From Pseudomonas putida (GTDB lineage Bacteria; Pseudomonadota; Gammaproteobacteria; Pseudomonadales; Pseudomonadaceae), in the NCBI RefSeq assembly GCF_005080685.1, contig NZ_CP039371.1, positions 6,014,001 to 6,078,000 on the forward strand: a DNA stretch of 64,000 bases. Direction: 5' to 3'. This document shows, in pieces, positions 1-10,155 of this stretch; positions within the stretch are counted from its first letter, which is position 1, and every line of letters starts with the position of its first letter. Both the position numbers and the translations under genes were made by a program. The notes under the pieces are model-generated. The model had not been told where the DNA came from, ran no database searches, and saw nothing but the letters and a program-made list of their open reading frames with translations.

Positions 1-651
1 GAACAACACGCACACACCCACCGCCAGCCCTAGGCGCCACTGGGTGCGCCAGAACAACACGAACGGCGCGCGCCGCGCCACGCTTGCCATCACGGGAAAC
101 GGCCAGGCGCTGAGCAATGTCAGCCACACCAGGTAATCCCAGGGCTTGCCCCACAAGCGCACGGCCTGGCCGTCGAACCAGGTATAGCAGCCGATGCACA
201 GGCCAATCAGTGCCACCACCGGCAGCATCGACCATGGCAACCGGTCCCCACCCCCGCCCTGCCAAAGTAGACAGGCCATGCCACAAGGGATGAGCAAGAT
301 GCCGATGATCTGCTGCCTACTCAGCGACTCGCCGGCAAACGCCAGGGTCAAGGCCAGCACCACCAACGGCGACAGCCCGCGCATCAGAGGATAGACCAGG
401 CCCAGGTCACCGACCCGATAGGCCTGGATCAGCAGAAAGCGGTAAAGCTGCTCGGCAAACGCCGAGGCCAGCAGCCAGGGCCAGATCTCGGCGGGCGGCA
501 CCTCGACGAAGGCCACCGCGGCAACGGCGAACACCAACGCCACCGAGTCCATGCTGGCGATGACCAGCAAGCGCTCGCCGCTGAATTTGATCAAGGTATT
601 CCAGGTCGCATGCAACAGGGCCGCGACCAAAACCAGGGAAGTTGCCAGCAC
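1..651 (-). CDS. DMT/EamA-family membrane permease, C-terminus cut by window edge
   Basis: Reading leftwards from a GTG at 651, the frame stays open to base 1 (217 codons). It gives a hydrophobic protein beginning VLATSLVLVAALLHATWNT, followed by several predicted membrane spans. The early 'LLHATWNTLIK' segment and the pattern of paired helices are typical of EamA/DMT exporters (10 TM, about 290 residues), so about a quarter of the protein lies outside the window. The substrate cannot be told from sequence. The GTG start is the best fit to the EamA N-terminus, but I see no strong ribosome binding site. A shifted frame across 407-757 overlaps it and is not protein-like. Confidence 0.8.
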   Translation of the reverse strand, partial: MLATSLVLVAALLHATWNTLIKFSGERLLVIASMDSVALVFAVAAVAFVEVPPAEIWPWLLASAFAEQLYRFLLIQAYRVGDLGLVYPLMRGLSPLVVLALTLAFAGESLSRQQIIGILLIPCGMACLLWQGGGGDRLPWSMLPVVALIGLCIGCYTWFDGQAVRLWGKPWDYLVWLTLLSAWPFPVMASVARRAPFVLFWRTQWRLGLAVGVCVLF

Positions 652-986
652 GCGACACAGTCCTTGCGAAGAAGAAAAGTGGCTCGATAGGCCGAGCCGC
701 AAGTAGGGCGAAATAGATTACAAAGCCAAGCGAGAAGCCAACGTCATCTAGAGGCAATTCTTCAAGCGCCTACCAATACACTGTCCTCCCATAAATTCCA
801 CGTTTTTTAAAACCAGTCCATGCGCACCTGCATGTAAACATAATCACTTACGAATCACGTTTGACGCCGTGGCGACAGCGGGAATAGGATAGCCGCAACG
901 CATGGGGTTACCCGTGCCCACCTTCCGAAGCCCGCAATGCGCAAGCATGCGGGCTTTCGTGCTTCTGGGACCGGGACCCGGAAAAC
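652..986. other. Intergenic region between divergent genes
   Basis: These 335 bases hold no convincing gene. The left half (about 700-850) is noticeably AT-richer than the surroundings and would carry the promoter of the leftward permease. The right part contains a GC-rich hairpin (listed separately) just before the DUF3800 gene. No tRNA or other RNA gene could be recognised. Confidence 0.5.
928..957 (+). terminator. Terminator-like hairpin upstream of the DUF3800 gene
   Basis: AAGCCCGCA at 928-936 pairs perfectly with TGCGGGCTT at 948-956 across an 11-base loop, followed by a short T run. It resembles a Rho-independent terminator on the plus strand, yet no plus-strand gene precedes it in the window. 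It may be the leftover end of a lost gene or insulate the DUF3800 gene. Confidence 0.5.
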
Positions 987-1802
987 ATGACTCACTATGT
1001 GGCCTACCTTGACGAATTCGGCCATGTCGGGCAATACGTTTCACGCAACCACCCTCAGTTCAGGACGAGCCCTGTATTCGGCCTGGGTGGCGTGCTGCTT
1101 CCGGCAGAAGAGGTCAGGGAATTCGCCATCTTTTTCTACCAATTGAAATGCCAGTTACTTGCTTGGGATATCGACAACGACAACCCACGAGATCTGCCCG
1201 CCTACCAATGGGAGAAGAAGGGGTCGAAACTGTTCACAACGAGGAACATCACGAAATACAGAGCGCTCAGGCAAGCGACGTTTCGAATGCTGAACCGCAT
1301 CAACAAGGTCGGTGGTCACGTCATTTACGGTGGCGAACACAAAGCTTGCTTGCCCCCTCCCCACAATCCGACCGCCACGTTCAAGCGCCAATTGTTGCAA
1401 GCCGTTAGAACAATCGACCGCTTCTGCGCAAAGACCGACTCGACCTTCATGTTGCTGCTCGATGAGCAGCGTGCGGGCAATGAGTGGCGAGAACGAAATG
1501 TGGAGGCATGCACGTTGGCGATGTTTGAAGACTCTGCCGAAAAGTGCCGGAGCCTGATCGAGCCGCCTCTGCAAGGCGAAAGTCACTTGTTTCAGACGCT
1601 GCAATGCGCGGATTGGCTGTGCGGCCTCATCGGCCGGTTGATGGCGCTGGCTGTATCGCCCGAGGAATACCCTGACTGGGAACCCTTCGATAGATATTTT
1701 TCAACGCGCATTGCGCACGTTGCCTTACCAGGTTCAGGCCTGCAGGGGCAACCTGTGGTGCCGCCCCTCGTTGAAGCGGCCACAGCAGAACTGCAAGCCT
1801 GA
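987..1802 (+). CDS. DUF3800 domain protein, putative RNase H-fold nuclease
   Basis: A 271-residue protein with the layout of the DUF3800 family: an N-terminal YLDEFG motif (residues 7-12, matching the family's YxDESG), a central acidic LLLDEQ (156-161) and a C-terminal QCADWLCG motif (206-213, matching QxADLxxG). In this family these acidic residues are thought to form an RNase H-like metal site; activity is inferred. No signal peptide or membrane segment is seen. DUF3800 genes often travel in mobile or defence islands. Base composition is visibly less GC-rich than the core genes nearby, consistent with transfer. It stands alone, with a hairpin upstream and the antiporter gene 141 bp downstream. 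Confidence 0.75.
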   Translation: MTHYVAYLDEFGHVGQYVSRNHPQFRTSPVFGLGGVLLPAEEVREFAIFFYQLKCQLLAWDIDNDNPRDLPAYQWEKKGSKLFTTRNITKYRALRQATFRMLNRINKVGGHVIYGGEHKACLPPPHNPTATFKRQLLQAVRTIDRFCAKTDSTFMLLLDEQRAGNEWRERNVEACTLAMFEDSAEKCRSLIEPPLQGESHLFQTLQCADWLCGLIGRLMALAVSPEEYPDWEPFDRYFSTRIAHVALPGSGLQGQPVVPPLVEAATAELQA

Positions 1803-1943
1803 AGCACAGCCGGGAACCCTTGCCAATGGGACGCTGTCCCTCAAAACAGTCAAAAAGTGTGTCCCGAGCCCCTCGCCAGATCATCAAAGAACTGCCCGAG
1901 CCATTCGGGTTACGACTTGGAAGCCACTGTTACAGGACTCGGG

Positions 1944-3179
1944 ATGCTCGAACTCGTTGCTGCGTTTATCTGCCTCACCACCCTTCTCACCTACGTCAAC
2001 TACCGCTTCATCGGCCTGCCGCCCGCCATCGGCGTGATGGTCACGGCGCTGCTGTTCTCTCTGATTCTCCAGGGCCTGAGCTTGATCGGCTTTCCCGGCC
2101 TGGAGGAGCGTGTCGAAGGGTTGATGAACCAGATCGACTTCAACGACCTGCTGATGCACTGGATGCTGGCCTTCCTGCTGTTTGCCGGCGCCCTGCACGT
2201 CAACCTTTCCGACCTGCGCAGCTATCGCTGGCCGATTGGCCTGCTGGCCACCCTTGGGGTACTGATTGCCACCGTGGTGATCGGCTTCCTCGCGCACTGG
2301 GTGTTCGCCCTGTTCGGCTGGCAGGTGCCGCTGATCTACTGCCTGTTGTTCGGTGCACTGATTTCACCGACCGACCCGATCGCCGTGCTCGGCGCGCTGC
2401 GTACCGCGAACGCGCCAAAACCGCTGAAGACCACCATCGTCGGTGAGTCGCTGTTCAACGACGGCACCGCGGTCGTGGTGTTCACCGTGCTGCTGGGCAT
2501 CGTCCAGCTGGGCGAAACGCCCAGCGTCAGCGAAACCGCGTTGCTGTTCGCCCGCGAGGCCATCGGCGGCGTGGTGTTCGGCGGCCTGATCGGCTATGCC
2601 ACCTACCGCATGATCAAGAGCGTCGAGCAGTATCAGGTAGAGGTCATGCTGACCCTGGCCCTGGTCATCGGTGGCTCGGCGATGTGCTACGAGCTGCATG
2701 TCTCGGCACCGATCGCCATGGTCGTGGCCGGCCTGATCATCGGCAACATGGGACGCAACCTGGCGATGAACGACATGACCCGTCGCTACATGGACGGTTT
2801 CTGGGAGCTGATCGACGACATGCTCAACGCCCTGCTGTTCGCGCTGATCGGCCTGGAGCTGTTGCTGCTGCCGTTCAACTGGCTGCACCTGGCGGCGGGC
2901 AGCGTCCTGGCACTGGCGGTACTGTTGTCGCGGCTGCTGACCGTGGCACCGGCGATCCTGTTGCTGCGCCGCTGGCGCACGGTGCCCAAGGGCACGGTCC
3001 GGGTACTGACCTGGGGTGGCCTGCGTGGCGGGGTGTCGGTTGCCCTGGCGCTGTCGTTGCCGCTGGGCGAGGAGCGTGACCTGCTGCTGTCGATCACCTA
3101 CATCGTGGTGCTGTCGTCGATCCTGGTGCAGGGCCTGAGCATCGGCCGCGTGGTACGCAAGGTCAGCGCCCAGCCTTGA
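1944..3179 (+). CDS. CPA1-family Na+/H+ antiporter (NhaP type)
   Basis: The 411-residue protein starting MLELVAAFICLTTLL is almost entirely hydrophobic, with about 12 predicted membrane helices, and is an inner-membrane cation/proton antiporter. Family marks are 'ALISPTDPIAVLGALR', the 'GESLFNDGTAVVVF' segment with the Asn-Asp pair needed for exchange in CPA1 proteins, and 'WGGLRGGVSVALALSLP' near the C-terminus. The frame is open from 1857, but the first 29 codons are hydrophilic and unlike the family, so the ATG at 1944 is preferred. A paired REP element follows the stop. Ion specificity is not shown. Confidence 0.9.
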   Translation: MLELVAAFICLTTLLTYVNYRFIGLPPAIGVMVTALLFSLILQGLSLIGFPGLEERVEGLMNQIDFNDLLMHWMLAFLLFAGALHVNLSDLRSYRWPIGLLATLGVLIATVVIGFLAHWVFALFGWQVPLIYCLLFGALISPTDPIAVLGALRTANAPKPLKTTIVGESLFNDGTAVVVFTVLLGIVQLGETPSVSETALLFAREAIGGVVFGGLIGYATYRMIKSVEQYQVEVMLTLALVIGGSAMCYELHVSAPIAMVVAGLIIGNMGRNLAMNDMTRRYMDGFWELIDDMLNALLFALIGLELLLLPFNWLHLAAGSVLALAVLLSRLLTVAPAILLLRRWRTVPKGTVRVLTWGGLRGGVSVALALSLPLGEERDLLLSITYIVVLSSILVQGLSIGRVVRKVSAQP

Positions 3180-3194
3180 AACGGGTCCTGGCCT

Positions 3195-3259
3195 TTTCGC
3201 GGGCAAGCCCGCTCCCACAGGTTCAGCTCAGCACCTGTAGGAGCGGGCTTGCCCGCCAA
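3195..3259. repeat. Paired REP element (inverted)
   Basis: Two inverted copies of the Pseudomonas REP core (CGGGCAAGCCCGCTCCCACAG and its reverse complement) sit between the antiporter stop and the thioesterase stop. The pair would fold into a long stem in RNA from either strand and probably acts as a bidirectional transcript end. Confidence 0.85.
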
Positions 3260-3275
3260 GCGCCATGCGCGAATT

Positions 3276-3677
3276 TCATTCCACCGCGGAATCCGGGAAC
3301 TGGTCCTGGATGTACTTGATCTCGGTCCGCCCGTGCGGCGCCGGCAGGCCGTCCTCACCGAGGTTGACGAAGACCATCTTGTCGACCGTGAGGATCGGTT
3401 TGCGGGTGATCTTGTTGCGCACTTCGCACTTGAGACTGATCGAGGTGCGGCCAAACTCGGTGGCGGTGATACCCAGTTCGATGATGTCGCCCTGGCGCGA
3501 AGCGCTGACGAAGTTGATCTCCGACATGTACTTGGTCACCACGCGCTGGTTGCCCAGCTGGACGATGGCATAGATCGCCGCTTCCTCGTCGATCCAGCGC
3601 AGCAAACTGCCGCCGAACAAGGTGCCGTTGGGATTGAGGTCTTCGGGTTTAACCCATTTGCGGGTATGAAAGTTCAT
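3276..3677 (-). CDS. Acyl-CoA thioesterase, hotdog fold (YciA type)
   Basis: A 133-residue protein beginning MNFHTRKWVKPEDLNPNGTL. 'NPNGTLFGGSLLRWIDEEAAI' carries the conserved glycines and the Asp/Glu helix of hotdog thioesterases of the YciA/cytosolic acyl-CoA hydrolase type. It is expected to hydrolyse acyl-CoA in the cytoplasm. The frame is open upstream to 3863, but the start at 3677 has a strong AGGAG eight bases upstream and matches the usual length. It diverges from the ahcY riboswitch promoter. Substrate length is not predictable. Confidence 0.88.
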   Translation of the reverse strand: MNFHTRKWVKPEDLNPNGTLFGGSLLRWIDEEAAIYAIVQLGNQRVVTKYMSEINFVSASRQGDIIELGITATEFGRTSISLKCEVRNKITRKPILTVDKMVFVNLGEDGLPAPHGRTEIKYIQDQFPDSAVE

Positions 3678-3780
3678 CTGTACTCCTGACCTGCTTGCCT
3701 GACATGCGGCAATGATGGCAGAGCCGCCGCCAGCACTCCATTGAACATCGACTATCGTCTCGATTAATCGACGGAAAACC

Positions 3781-3809
3781 TTGGGCTTGGCAAGCGGCGC
3801 GGCTATAAT
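3781..3809 (+). promoter_or_regulatory. Sigma-70 promoter of the ahcY transcript
   Basis: TATAAT at 3804-3809 is a perfect -10 box. TTGGGC at 3781-3786 lies exactly 17 bases upstream as a fair -35 box. Transcription would begin near 3816, some 45 bases before the SAH riboswitch, which fits a riboswitch-controlled leader. Confidence 0.75.
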
Positions 3810-3859
3810 CCCTGCCGTTTCACATGGCGACGCCCCTCGGCTGGGCGCGGCCATGCCCG

Positions 3860-5390
<1,531 letters not shown>

Positions 5391-5398
5391 GCGGACAT

Positions 5399-5428
5399 GC
5401 AAGCGCCGGGCAGCCGCCCAGCGCTTGC
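5399..5428 (+). other. Long hairpin directly after the ahcY stop
   Basis: GCAAGCGCCGGGC and GCCCAGCGCTTGC form a 13-base stem with one mismatch around a four-base loop, starting eight bases after the ahcY stop. It has no T run. It may stabilise the ahcY mRNA end or act in metF control. Confidence 0.6.
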
Positions 5429-5453
5429 GGGTAACGCCTTGCCACGATGCCCG

Positions 5454-5488
5454 AGCCAGGCCGGCCCACACCGCCCTGGCTTTTATTT
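5454..5488 (+). terminator. Terminator-like hairpin between ahcY and metF
   Basis: AGCCAGG (5454-5460) pairs with CCTGGCT (5475-5481) and is followed at once by TTTTATTT. This is a Rho-independent terminator shape inside what looks like one operon, 38 bases before the metF start. It could lower metF expression relative to ahcY or be conditional. Confidence 0.6.
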
Positions 5489-5525
5489 GCGGCTGCCCTC
5501 ATGCGCGCAGCTGAAGGAACGAGAG

Positions 5526-6371
5526 ATGTCACAAGAACGCCGCTACAGTTTCGAGTTCTTCCCGACCAAGACCGATGCCGGTCACGAAAAACTGATGGGT
5601 GTCGCCCGCCAGTTGGCCACCTACAACCCCGACTTCTTCTCCTGCACCTACGGTGCCGGGGGCTCCACCCGTGACCGCACGCTCAACACCGTGCTGCAGC
5701 TGGAAAACGAAGTGAAAGTCCCTGCCGCCCCGCACCTGTCGTGCGTCGGTGACAGCAAGGACGACCTGCGCGCCCTGCTGGCCGAGTACAAGGCCGCCGG
5801 CATCAAGCGTATCGTCGCCCTGCGTGGCGACCTGCCTTCGGGCATGGGCATGGCCAGCGGCGAACTGCGCTACGCCAGCGACCTGGTCGAGTTCATCCGC
5901 CAGGAAACCGCCGATCACTTCCATCTGGAAGTCGCCGCTTACCCAGAGATGCATCCACAGGCCCGCAACTTCGAAAGCGACCTTGCGAACTTCGCGCTCA
6001 AGGTCAAGGCCGGTGCCGACAGCGCCATCACCCAGTACTTCTTCAACGCCGACAGCTACTTCTACTTCGTCGAGCGGGCACAGAAGCTGGGCGTGGACAT
6101 CCCGGTGGTGCCCGGCATCATGCCGATCACCAACTACAGCAAGCTGGCGCGTTTCTCCGACGCCTGCGGCGCCGAGATCCCACGCTGGATCCGCAAGCAA
6201 CTGGAAGCCTACGGCGATGACACCGCCAGCATCCAGGCTTTCGGCGAAGAAGTGATCACCCGCATGTGCGAACAGCTGCTGCAAGGCGGCGCGCCAGGGC
6301 TGCACTTCTATACCCTGAACCAGGCCGAACCGAGCCTGGCGATCTGGAACAACCTGAAGCTGCCGCGCTGA
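5526..6371 (+). CDS. metF: 5,10-methylenetetrahydrofolate reductase
   Basis: A 281-residue FAD-dependent enzyme reducing methylenetetrahydrofolate to methyltetrahydrofolate, the methyl donor for homocysteine remethylation. The N-terminal 'RRYSFEFFPTKTDAGHEKL', 'FFSCTYGAGGSTRDRT', 'HLSCVGDSKDDLRALL', 'RIVALRGDLP' and 'AAYPEMHPQA' are all MetF signatures. The frame is open from 5397, but the ATG at 5526 gives the normal N-terminus and has AAGGAACGAGAG upstream. It follows ahcY and so completes the methyl cycle after SAH removal. Confidence 0.97.
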   Translation: MSQERRYSFEFFPTKTDAGHEKLMGVARQLATYNPDFFSCTYGAGGSTRDRTLNTVLQLENEVKVPAAPHLSCVGDSKDDLRALLAEYKAAGIKRIVALRGDLPSGMGMASGELRYASDLVEFIRQETADHFHLEVAAYPEMHPQARNFESDLANFALKVKAGADSAITQYFFNADSYFYFVERAQKLGVDIPVVPGIMPITNYSKLARFSDACGAEIPRWIRKQLEAYGDDTASIQAFGEEVITRMCEQLLQGGAPGLHFYTLNQAEPSLAIWNNLKLPR

Positions 6372-6383
6372 CAGCACCCGATG

Positions 6384-6701
6384 CAGGCTTCGGTCGCCGG
6401 CCGGAGCCTGTATCACCTGCCTTTGGCCGCTTGCAGCAAACTTCCTGTCGCCGTTGAGCAGCAGGAAAGCAGCACAGCCCGATAGCTCTGTTATACTCGG
6501 GCCTTCCCGCCCGGCTCACGCCCGGACGCTCGGCCTCGCAACAGGCATCCCGATCAGCAGCGACGCAGCCTGCGCCGCCCTCCGCTTCCCGGATGCGCAG
6601 TGAAAGCCCAGCTGGACCGGACGCGATCGCATCCCACCGATGCCCGTCGCGCCAGGCAGAACATCCCTACGGGCCCAGCCCACACGAGAACAGGATTGCC
6701 C
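6384..6701 (+). promoter_or_regulatory. metF-rhlE intergenic region: weak hairpin, -10 box and long helicase leader
   Basis: CAGGCT (6384-6389) and AGCCTG (6405-6410) can close a hairpin after metF, without a T run. TATACT at 6492-6497 is a good -10 box, but no clear -35 is seen at standard spacing. Transcription from it would give a leader of about 200 bases before the helicase ATG. The leader is GC-rich; I recognise no known RNA element in it. Confidence 0.45.
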
Positions 6702-8612
6702 ATGTCCTTTGCTTCCCTCGGTCTCTCCGAGGCTCTTGTCCGCGCTATCGAGGCTGCGGGCTATACCCAGCCGACTCCGGTGCAACAGCGGGCCATTCCC
6801 GCCGTGTTGCAAGGCCGCGACCTGATGGTCGCCGCACAGACGGGTACAGGTAAGACCGGCGGCTTCGCCCTGCCGATCCTCGAGCGCCTGTTCCCCGACG
6901 GCCACCCCGACAAGTCCCAGCGTCACGGCCCGCGCCAGCCGCGCGTACTGGTTCTGACCCCGACTCGCGAACTGGCCGCCCAGGTCCACGACAGCTTCAA
7001 GGTGTATGCCCGTGACCTGCCGCTGGTCAGCGCCTGCATCTTCGGCGGCGTCGGCATGAACCCGCAGATCCAGGCCATCGCCAAGGGCGTCGACGTCCTG
7101 GTCGCCTGCCCCGGCCGCCTGCTCGACCTGGCCGGCCAAGGCAAGGTCGACCTGGCCCACGTGGAAATCCTGGTACTCGACGAAGCCGACCGCATGCTCG
7201 ACATGGGCTTCATCCACGACGTCAAGAAGGTCCTTGCCCGGCTGCCGGCCAAGCGCCAGAACCTGTTGTTCTCGGCGACCTTCTCCAAGGACATCACCGA
7301 CCTGGCCGACAAGCTCCTGCACAATCCGGAGCGCATCGAGGTCACGCCGCCGAACACCACCGTCGAGCGTATCGAGCAGCGTGTCTACCGCCTGCCGGCG
7401 AGCCACAAGCGCGCCCTGCTGGCGCACCTGATCACCCTGGGTGCCTGGGAACAGGTACTGGTGTTCACCCGTACCAAACACGGCGCCAACCGCCTGGCCG
7501 AGTACCTGGAAAAGCACGGCCTGACCGCCGCCGCGATCCACGGTAACAAGAGCCAGAACGCCCGCACCAAGGCGCTGGCCGACTTCAAGGCCAACAGCGT
7601 TCGCGTCCTGGTGGCCACCGATATCGCCGCCCGCGGCCTGGACATCGACCAGTTGCCCCACGTGGTCAACTTCGAGCTGCCCAACGTCGAGGAAGACTAC
7701 GTCCACCGCATCGGCCGTACCGGCCGCGCCGGTCGCTCGGGCGAAGCCATCTCGCTGGTGGCCCCGGATGAAGAGAAGCTGCTCAAGAGCATCGAGCGCG
7801 TCACCAAGCAGAAGATCGCCGATGGCGACCTGATGGGCTTCGATGCGAGCCAGGTCGAGGTCGAGAAACCCGAGGTTCGTGAACGCCCGCAGAACAACGG
7901 CCGCGGCGGACGCAACCAGGCCCGTGGCGATGGCGCCAAAGACGGCAGCGGTGGCCGCAAGGACAAGGGCAAGGACAAAGGCAAGGCCAAGCAACAGGCC
8001 GCCGACAAGCCTGCCGAGAAGGAAAAGTCCGGCGACAAGCAGCCACAGCAGCGCAAGCCGCGCGACAAGAAACCCCGCCAGCAGCCATCTGCGCAATCAG
8101 CGGTACCCAAGCTGCCAGCCGACCGTGATCCGGAAGAGTTCCTGGATGACGATGTCGACAATTTCGGTAACCGCGCCGATTACGTCAGCCCCTACCAGAA
8201 TGCCAAGAACCAAGGCCGTAACCGCCGTCCGGGCGGTCAGGGCCAAGGCCAGGGTCAATCGCAGGGCAGTGGCCAACGCGCCAACAACGGTGGCGGCCAA
8301 GGCCGCAGCGGCGGGGGCCAGCCCCGTAGCAGTGGCGGTGGTGACAAGCCACGTGGCGGCGGCGACAAGCGCCCACGCAACAATGCTGGCGGCGCCCGTC
8401 GCGATGGCGGTGGCGGCGCTCGCAACCGCTCGGCCGGCCGGGACGATGCCCCACGCCAGGAACCGGCGGTACGCAACAGCCGCGAGCAGAACCAGCCAGT
8501 GATCATCCGCAAGGAATCCAAGCTCGATCGTTACCCGACACCTGAGCAACTGGACGACCTGCCGAGCCGCCCACGCGGCGAGCGCCCTGCGCTGCTGACT
8601 CGCAAGGGCTGA
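6702..8612 (+). CDS. rhlE: DEAD-box RNA helicase (RhlE type) with long basic tail
   Basis: A 636-residue ATP-dependent RNA helicase. In order: Q motif (residues 1-30, with [14 protein letters not shown] and [10 protein letters not shown]), Walker A AQTGTGKT (45-52), PTRELAAQ, the DEAD box in [11 protein letters not shown] (Asp160), SATFSK, then the second RecA domain with '[14 protein letters not shown]' and [11 protein letters not shown]. From about residue 390 the protein is a low-complexity Lys/Gly/Arg/Gln-rich tail, expected to bind RNA. The frame is open upstream, but the Q motif begins at the ATG at 6702. The exact paralogue name is uncertain because pseudomonads carry several such helicases. 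Confidence 0.88.
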   Translation: MSFASLGLSEALVRAIEAAGYTQPTPVQQRAIPAVLQGRDLMVAAQTGTGKTGGFALPILERLFPDGHPDKSQRHGPRQPRVLVLTPTRELAAQVHDSFKVYARDLPLVSACIFGGVGMNPQIQAIAKGVDVLVACPGRLLDLAGQGKVDLAHVEILVLDEADRMLDMGFIHDVKKVLARLPAKRQNLLFSATFSKDITDLADKLLHNPERIEVTPPNTTVERIEQRVYRLPASHKRALLAHLITLGAWEQVLVFTRTKHGANRLAEYLEKHGLTAAAIHGNKSQNARTKALADFKANSVRVLVATDIAARGLDIDQLPHVVNFELPNVEEDYVHRIGRTGRAGRSGEAISLVAPDEEKLLKSIERVTKQKIADGDLMGFDASQVEVEKPEVRERPQNNGRGGRNQARGDGAKDGSGGRKDKGKDKGKAKQQAADKPAEKEKSGDKQPQQRKPRDKKPRQQPSAQSAVPKLPADRDPEEFLDDDVDNFGNRADYVSPYQNAKNQGRNRRPGGQGQGQGQSQGSGQRANNGGGQGRSGGGQPRSSGGGDKPRGGGDKRPRNNAGGARRDGGGGARNRSAGRDDAPRQEPAVRNSREQNQPVIIRKESKLDRYPTPEQLDDLPSRPRGERPALLTRKG

Positions 8613-8628
8613 CGGGTAGACCGCCGGG

Positions 8629-8752
8629 GCCGCTTTGCGGCCCTTTCGCGACACAAGGCCGCTCCCACACGTAGACCACCAACCTAGAGATCAATGGTGT
8701 ACGTGTGGGAGCGGCCTTGCGTCGCGAAAGGGCTGCGCAGCAGCCCCTGGTT
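8629..8752. repeat. Paired REP element
   Basis: Inverted REP copies (CTTTCGCGACACAAGGCCGC with a CTCCCACAC extension, and their reverse complement) surround a central segment at the convergent ends of the helicase and YceI genes. The position suggests a shared transcript end. Confidence 0.85.
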
Positions 8753-8768
8753 GTTTAGCCCAATCGAA

Positions 8769-9347
8769 TTACTTCTGCTTCACGCCTTCGACACTGATGT
8801 CCAGGTCGAGGGTCTGCGAAGCCGGGCCTGGGCCCTTGATGCCGAAGTCGTTGAGGTTCAGGGTGGTGGTGGCGTTGAAGCCGGCGCGCTCGCCGCCCCA
8901 TGGGTCCTTGCCCTCACCGTTGAAGGTGGCCTTGAAGGTGACCGGCTTGGTCACGCCGTGCAGGGTCAGGTCGCCCGTCACGTCAGCGGTCTTGTCACCG
9001 GTGGATTTGACCGCGGTCGAGACGAACTTGGCTTCAGGGTACTTCTTCACGTCGAGGAAGTCGGCGCTGGCGATGTGCTTGTCACGCTCGGCGTGGTTCG
9101 ACCACAGGCTGGCGGTTTTCAGGTCGACGCTGATCTTGCTGGCCTCTGGCTTGGCACTGTCCCAGCTGAAATTGCCGTCGAAGTCCTTGAACGTGCCGTG
9201 GATGAAGCTGTAGCCCAGGTGGCTGATCTTCCAGTCGACGAACGCGTGCTGGCCTTCCTTGTCGATCTTGTACTCGGCGGCCATGGCCTGGCCGGCAGAG
9301 AACAGTGCGGTACCGAGCGCCAGAGCGGCAAAAGTCTTTTTCAACAT
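8769..9347 (-). CDS. YceI-family periplasmic protein
   Basis: A 192-residue protein starting [20 protein letters not shown] with a Sec signal peptide cleaved near AMA-AEYK. The mature part, '[28 protein letters not shown]', is the lipocalin-like YceI fold that binds isoprenoid-type lipids in characterised members; the ligand here is unknown. The start at 9347 has GGAAGTAAGG just upstream, better than an ATG seven codons earlier. The cytochrome b561 gene lies 33 bp upstream on the same strand, a pairing common in Proteobacteria that suggests co-expression. Confidence 0.92.
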   Translation of the reverse strand: MLKKTFAALALGTALFSAGQAMAAEYKIDKEGQHAFVDWKISHLGYSFIHGTFKDFDGNFSWDSAKPEASKISVDLKTASLWSNHAERDKHIASADFLDVKKYPEAKFVSTAVKSTGDKTADVTGDLTLHGVTKPVTFKATFNGEGKDPWGGERAGFNATTTLNLNDFGIKGPGPASQTLDLDISVEGVKQK

Positions 9348-9380
9348 CCTTACTTCCTTCCTATGCAATTGAGTTGAGAA

Positions 9381-9932
9381 TCAAGCTTTGCGGCCCAACA
9401 TGCGGGTCAGGGTCGCGTCACGGTCGATGAAATGGTGCTTGAGGGCGGCCAGGGCGTGGAGCACGGCGAAGATCACCAGGCCCCAGGCCAGATACAGGTG
9501 GATCTCACCCGCCAGGTCAGCCTGGTCGGGTAGGTCGCTGACCAGCGCCGGGACCTCGAACAGCCCGAACACCGGGATGCCGACGCCATCGGCGGTGGAG
9601 ATCAGGTAACCGGCGATCATCACCGCGAACAGCCCCAGGTACAGCGCCAGATGCCCCAGCTTGGCCGCCACGCGGGTGAATGCCCCGTGGTTGGCCGGTG
9701 CCGGTGGCGGCGGGCTGATGAAACGCCAGACAACACGCAGCAGCATCACTGCCAACAGCACCAGGCCGATGCTCTTGTGCAGGTCCGGGCCGGACTTGCG
9801 CCAGGGGCTGTAGTAGTCGAGCCCGACCATCCACAGACCCAGGCCGAACAGACCGAAGACCGCCAGTGCCACGCCCCAGTGCAGGACGATACTGACCACG
9901 CCGTAGCGAGAAGGTGAATTGCGCAGTTGCAT
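9381..9932 (-). CDS. Cytochrome b561-type membrane protein
   Basis: A 183-residue four-helix membrane protein. Histidines in 'IVLHWGVAL', 'DLHKSIGLVLLAV' and 'EIHLYLAWGLVIFAVLHALAALKHHF' match the haem-ligand positions of bacterial cytochrome b561 proteins, which move electrons across the inner membrane, often from quinol. It is followed by the YceI gene, with which it probably forms a two-gene operon. The upstream 200 bases are AT-richer and should hold the promoter. Confidence 0.9.
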   Translation of the reverse strand: MQLRNSPSRYGVVSIVLHWGVALAVFGLFGLGLWMVGLDYYSPWRKSGPDLHKSIGLVLLAVMLLRVVWRFISPPPPAPANHGAFTRVAAKLGHLALYLGLFAVMIAGYLISTADGVGIPVFGLFEVPALVSDLPDQADLAGEIHLYLAWGLVIFAVLHALAALKHHFIDRDATLTRMLGRKA

Positions 9933-10107
9933 GTTGACGTGCTTCCCCGTGAAAGCTGTGCACAGACTAACGCGAAACGTATCGAATAAAAGCAGAAAAA
10001 ATTGCTTCGGATTATCAAGAAATCCGATAGTTAGTGTGCAAGTCTCCTATTAAGAAAACATTAACGATAGCGCTCGGAATAGATGTTGCCAGTGGCGCCT
10101 TCATCGC

Positions 10108-10148
10108 CGGCAAGCCGGCTCCTGCAAGGGTTGCAGGAGCCGGGCCTG
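10108..10148. repeat. REP-like inverted repeat after the amine oxidase gene
   Basis: CCGGCTCCTGCAA and TTGCAGGAGCCGG form a perfect stem with a tight loop, just beyond the stop of the leftward FAD protein gene. It belongs to the CGGCAAGCCGGCTCC subtype of Pseudomonas REP sequences and probably ends transcription. Confidence 0.75.
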
Positions 10149-10155
10149 GAGGCGA

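Noticed and set aside
840-960. Possible tRNA or small RNA remnant with a GGGGTTACCC-like stretch
   Set aside because: No cloverleaf, anticodon arm or CCA end can be drawn; only the hairpin is supported.
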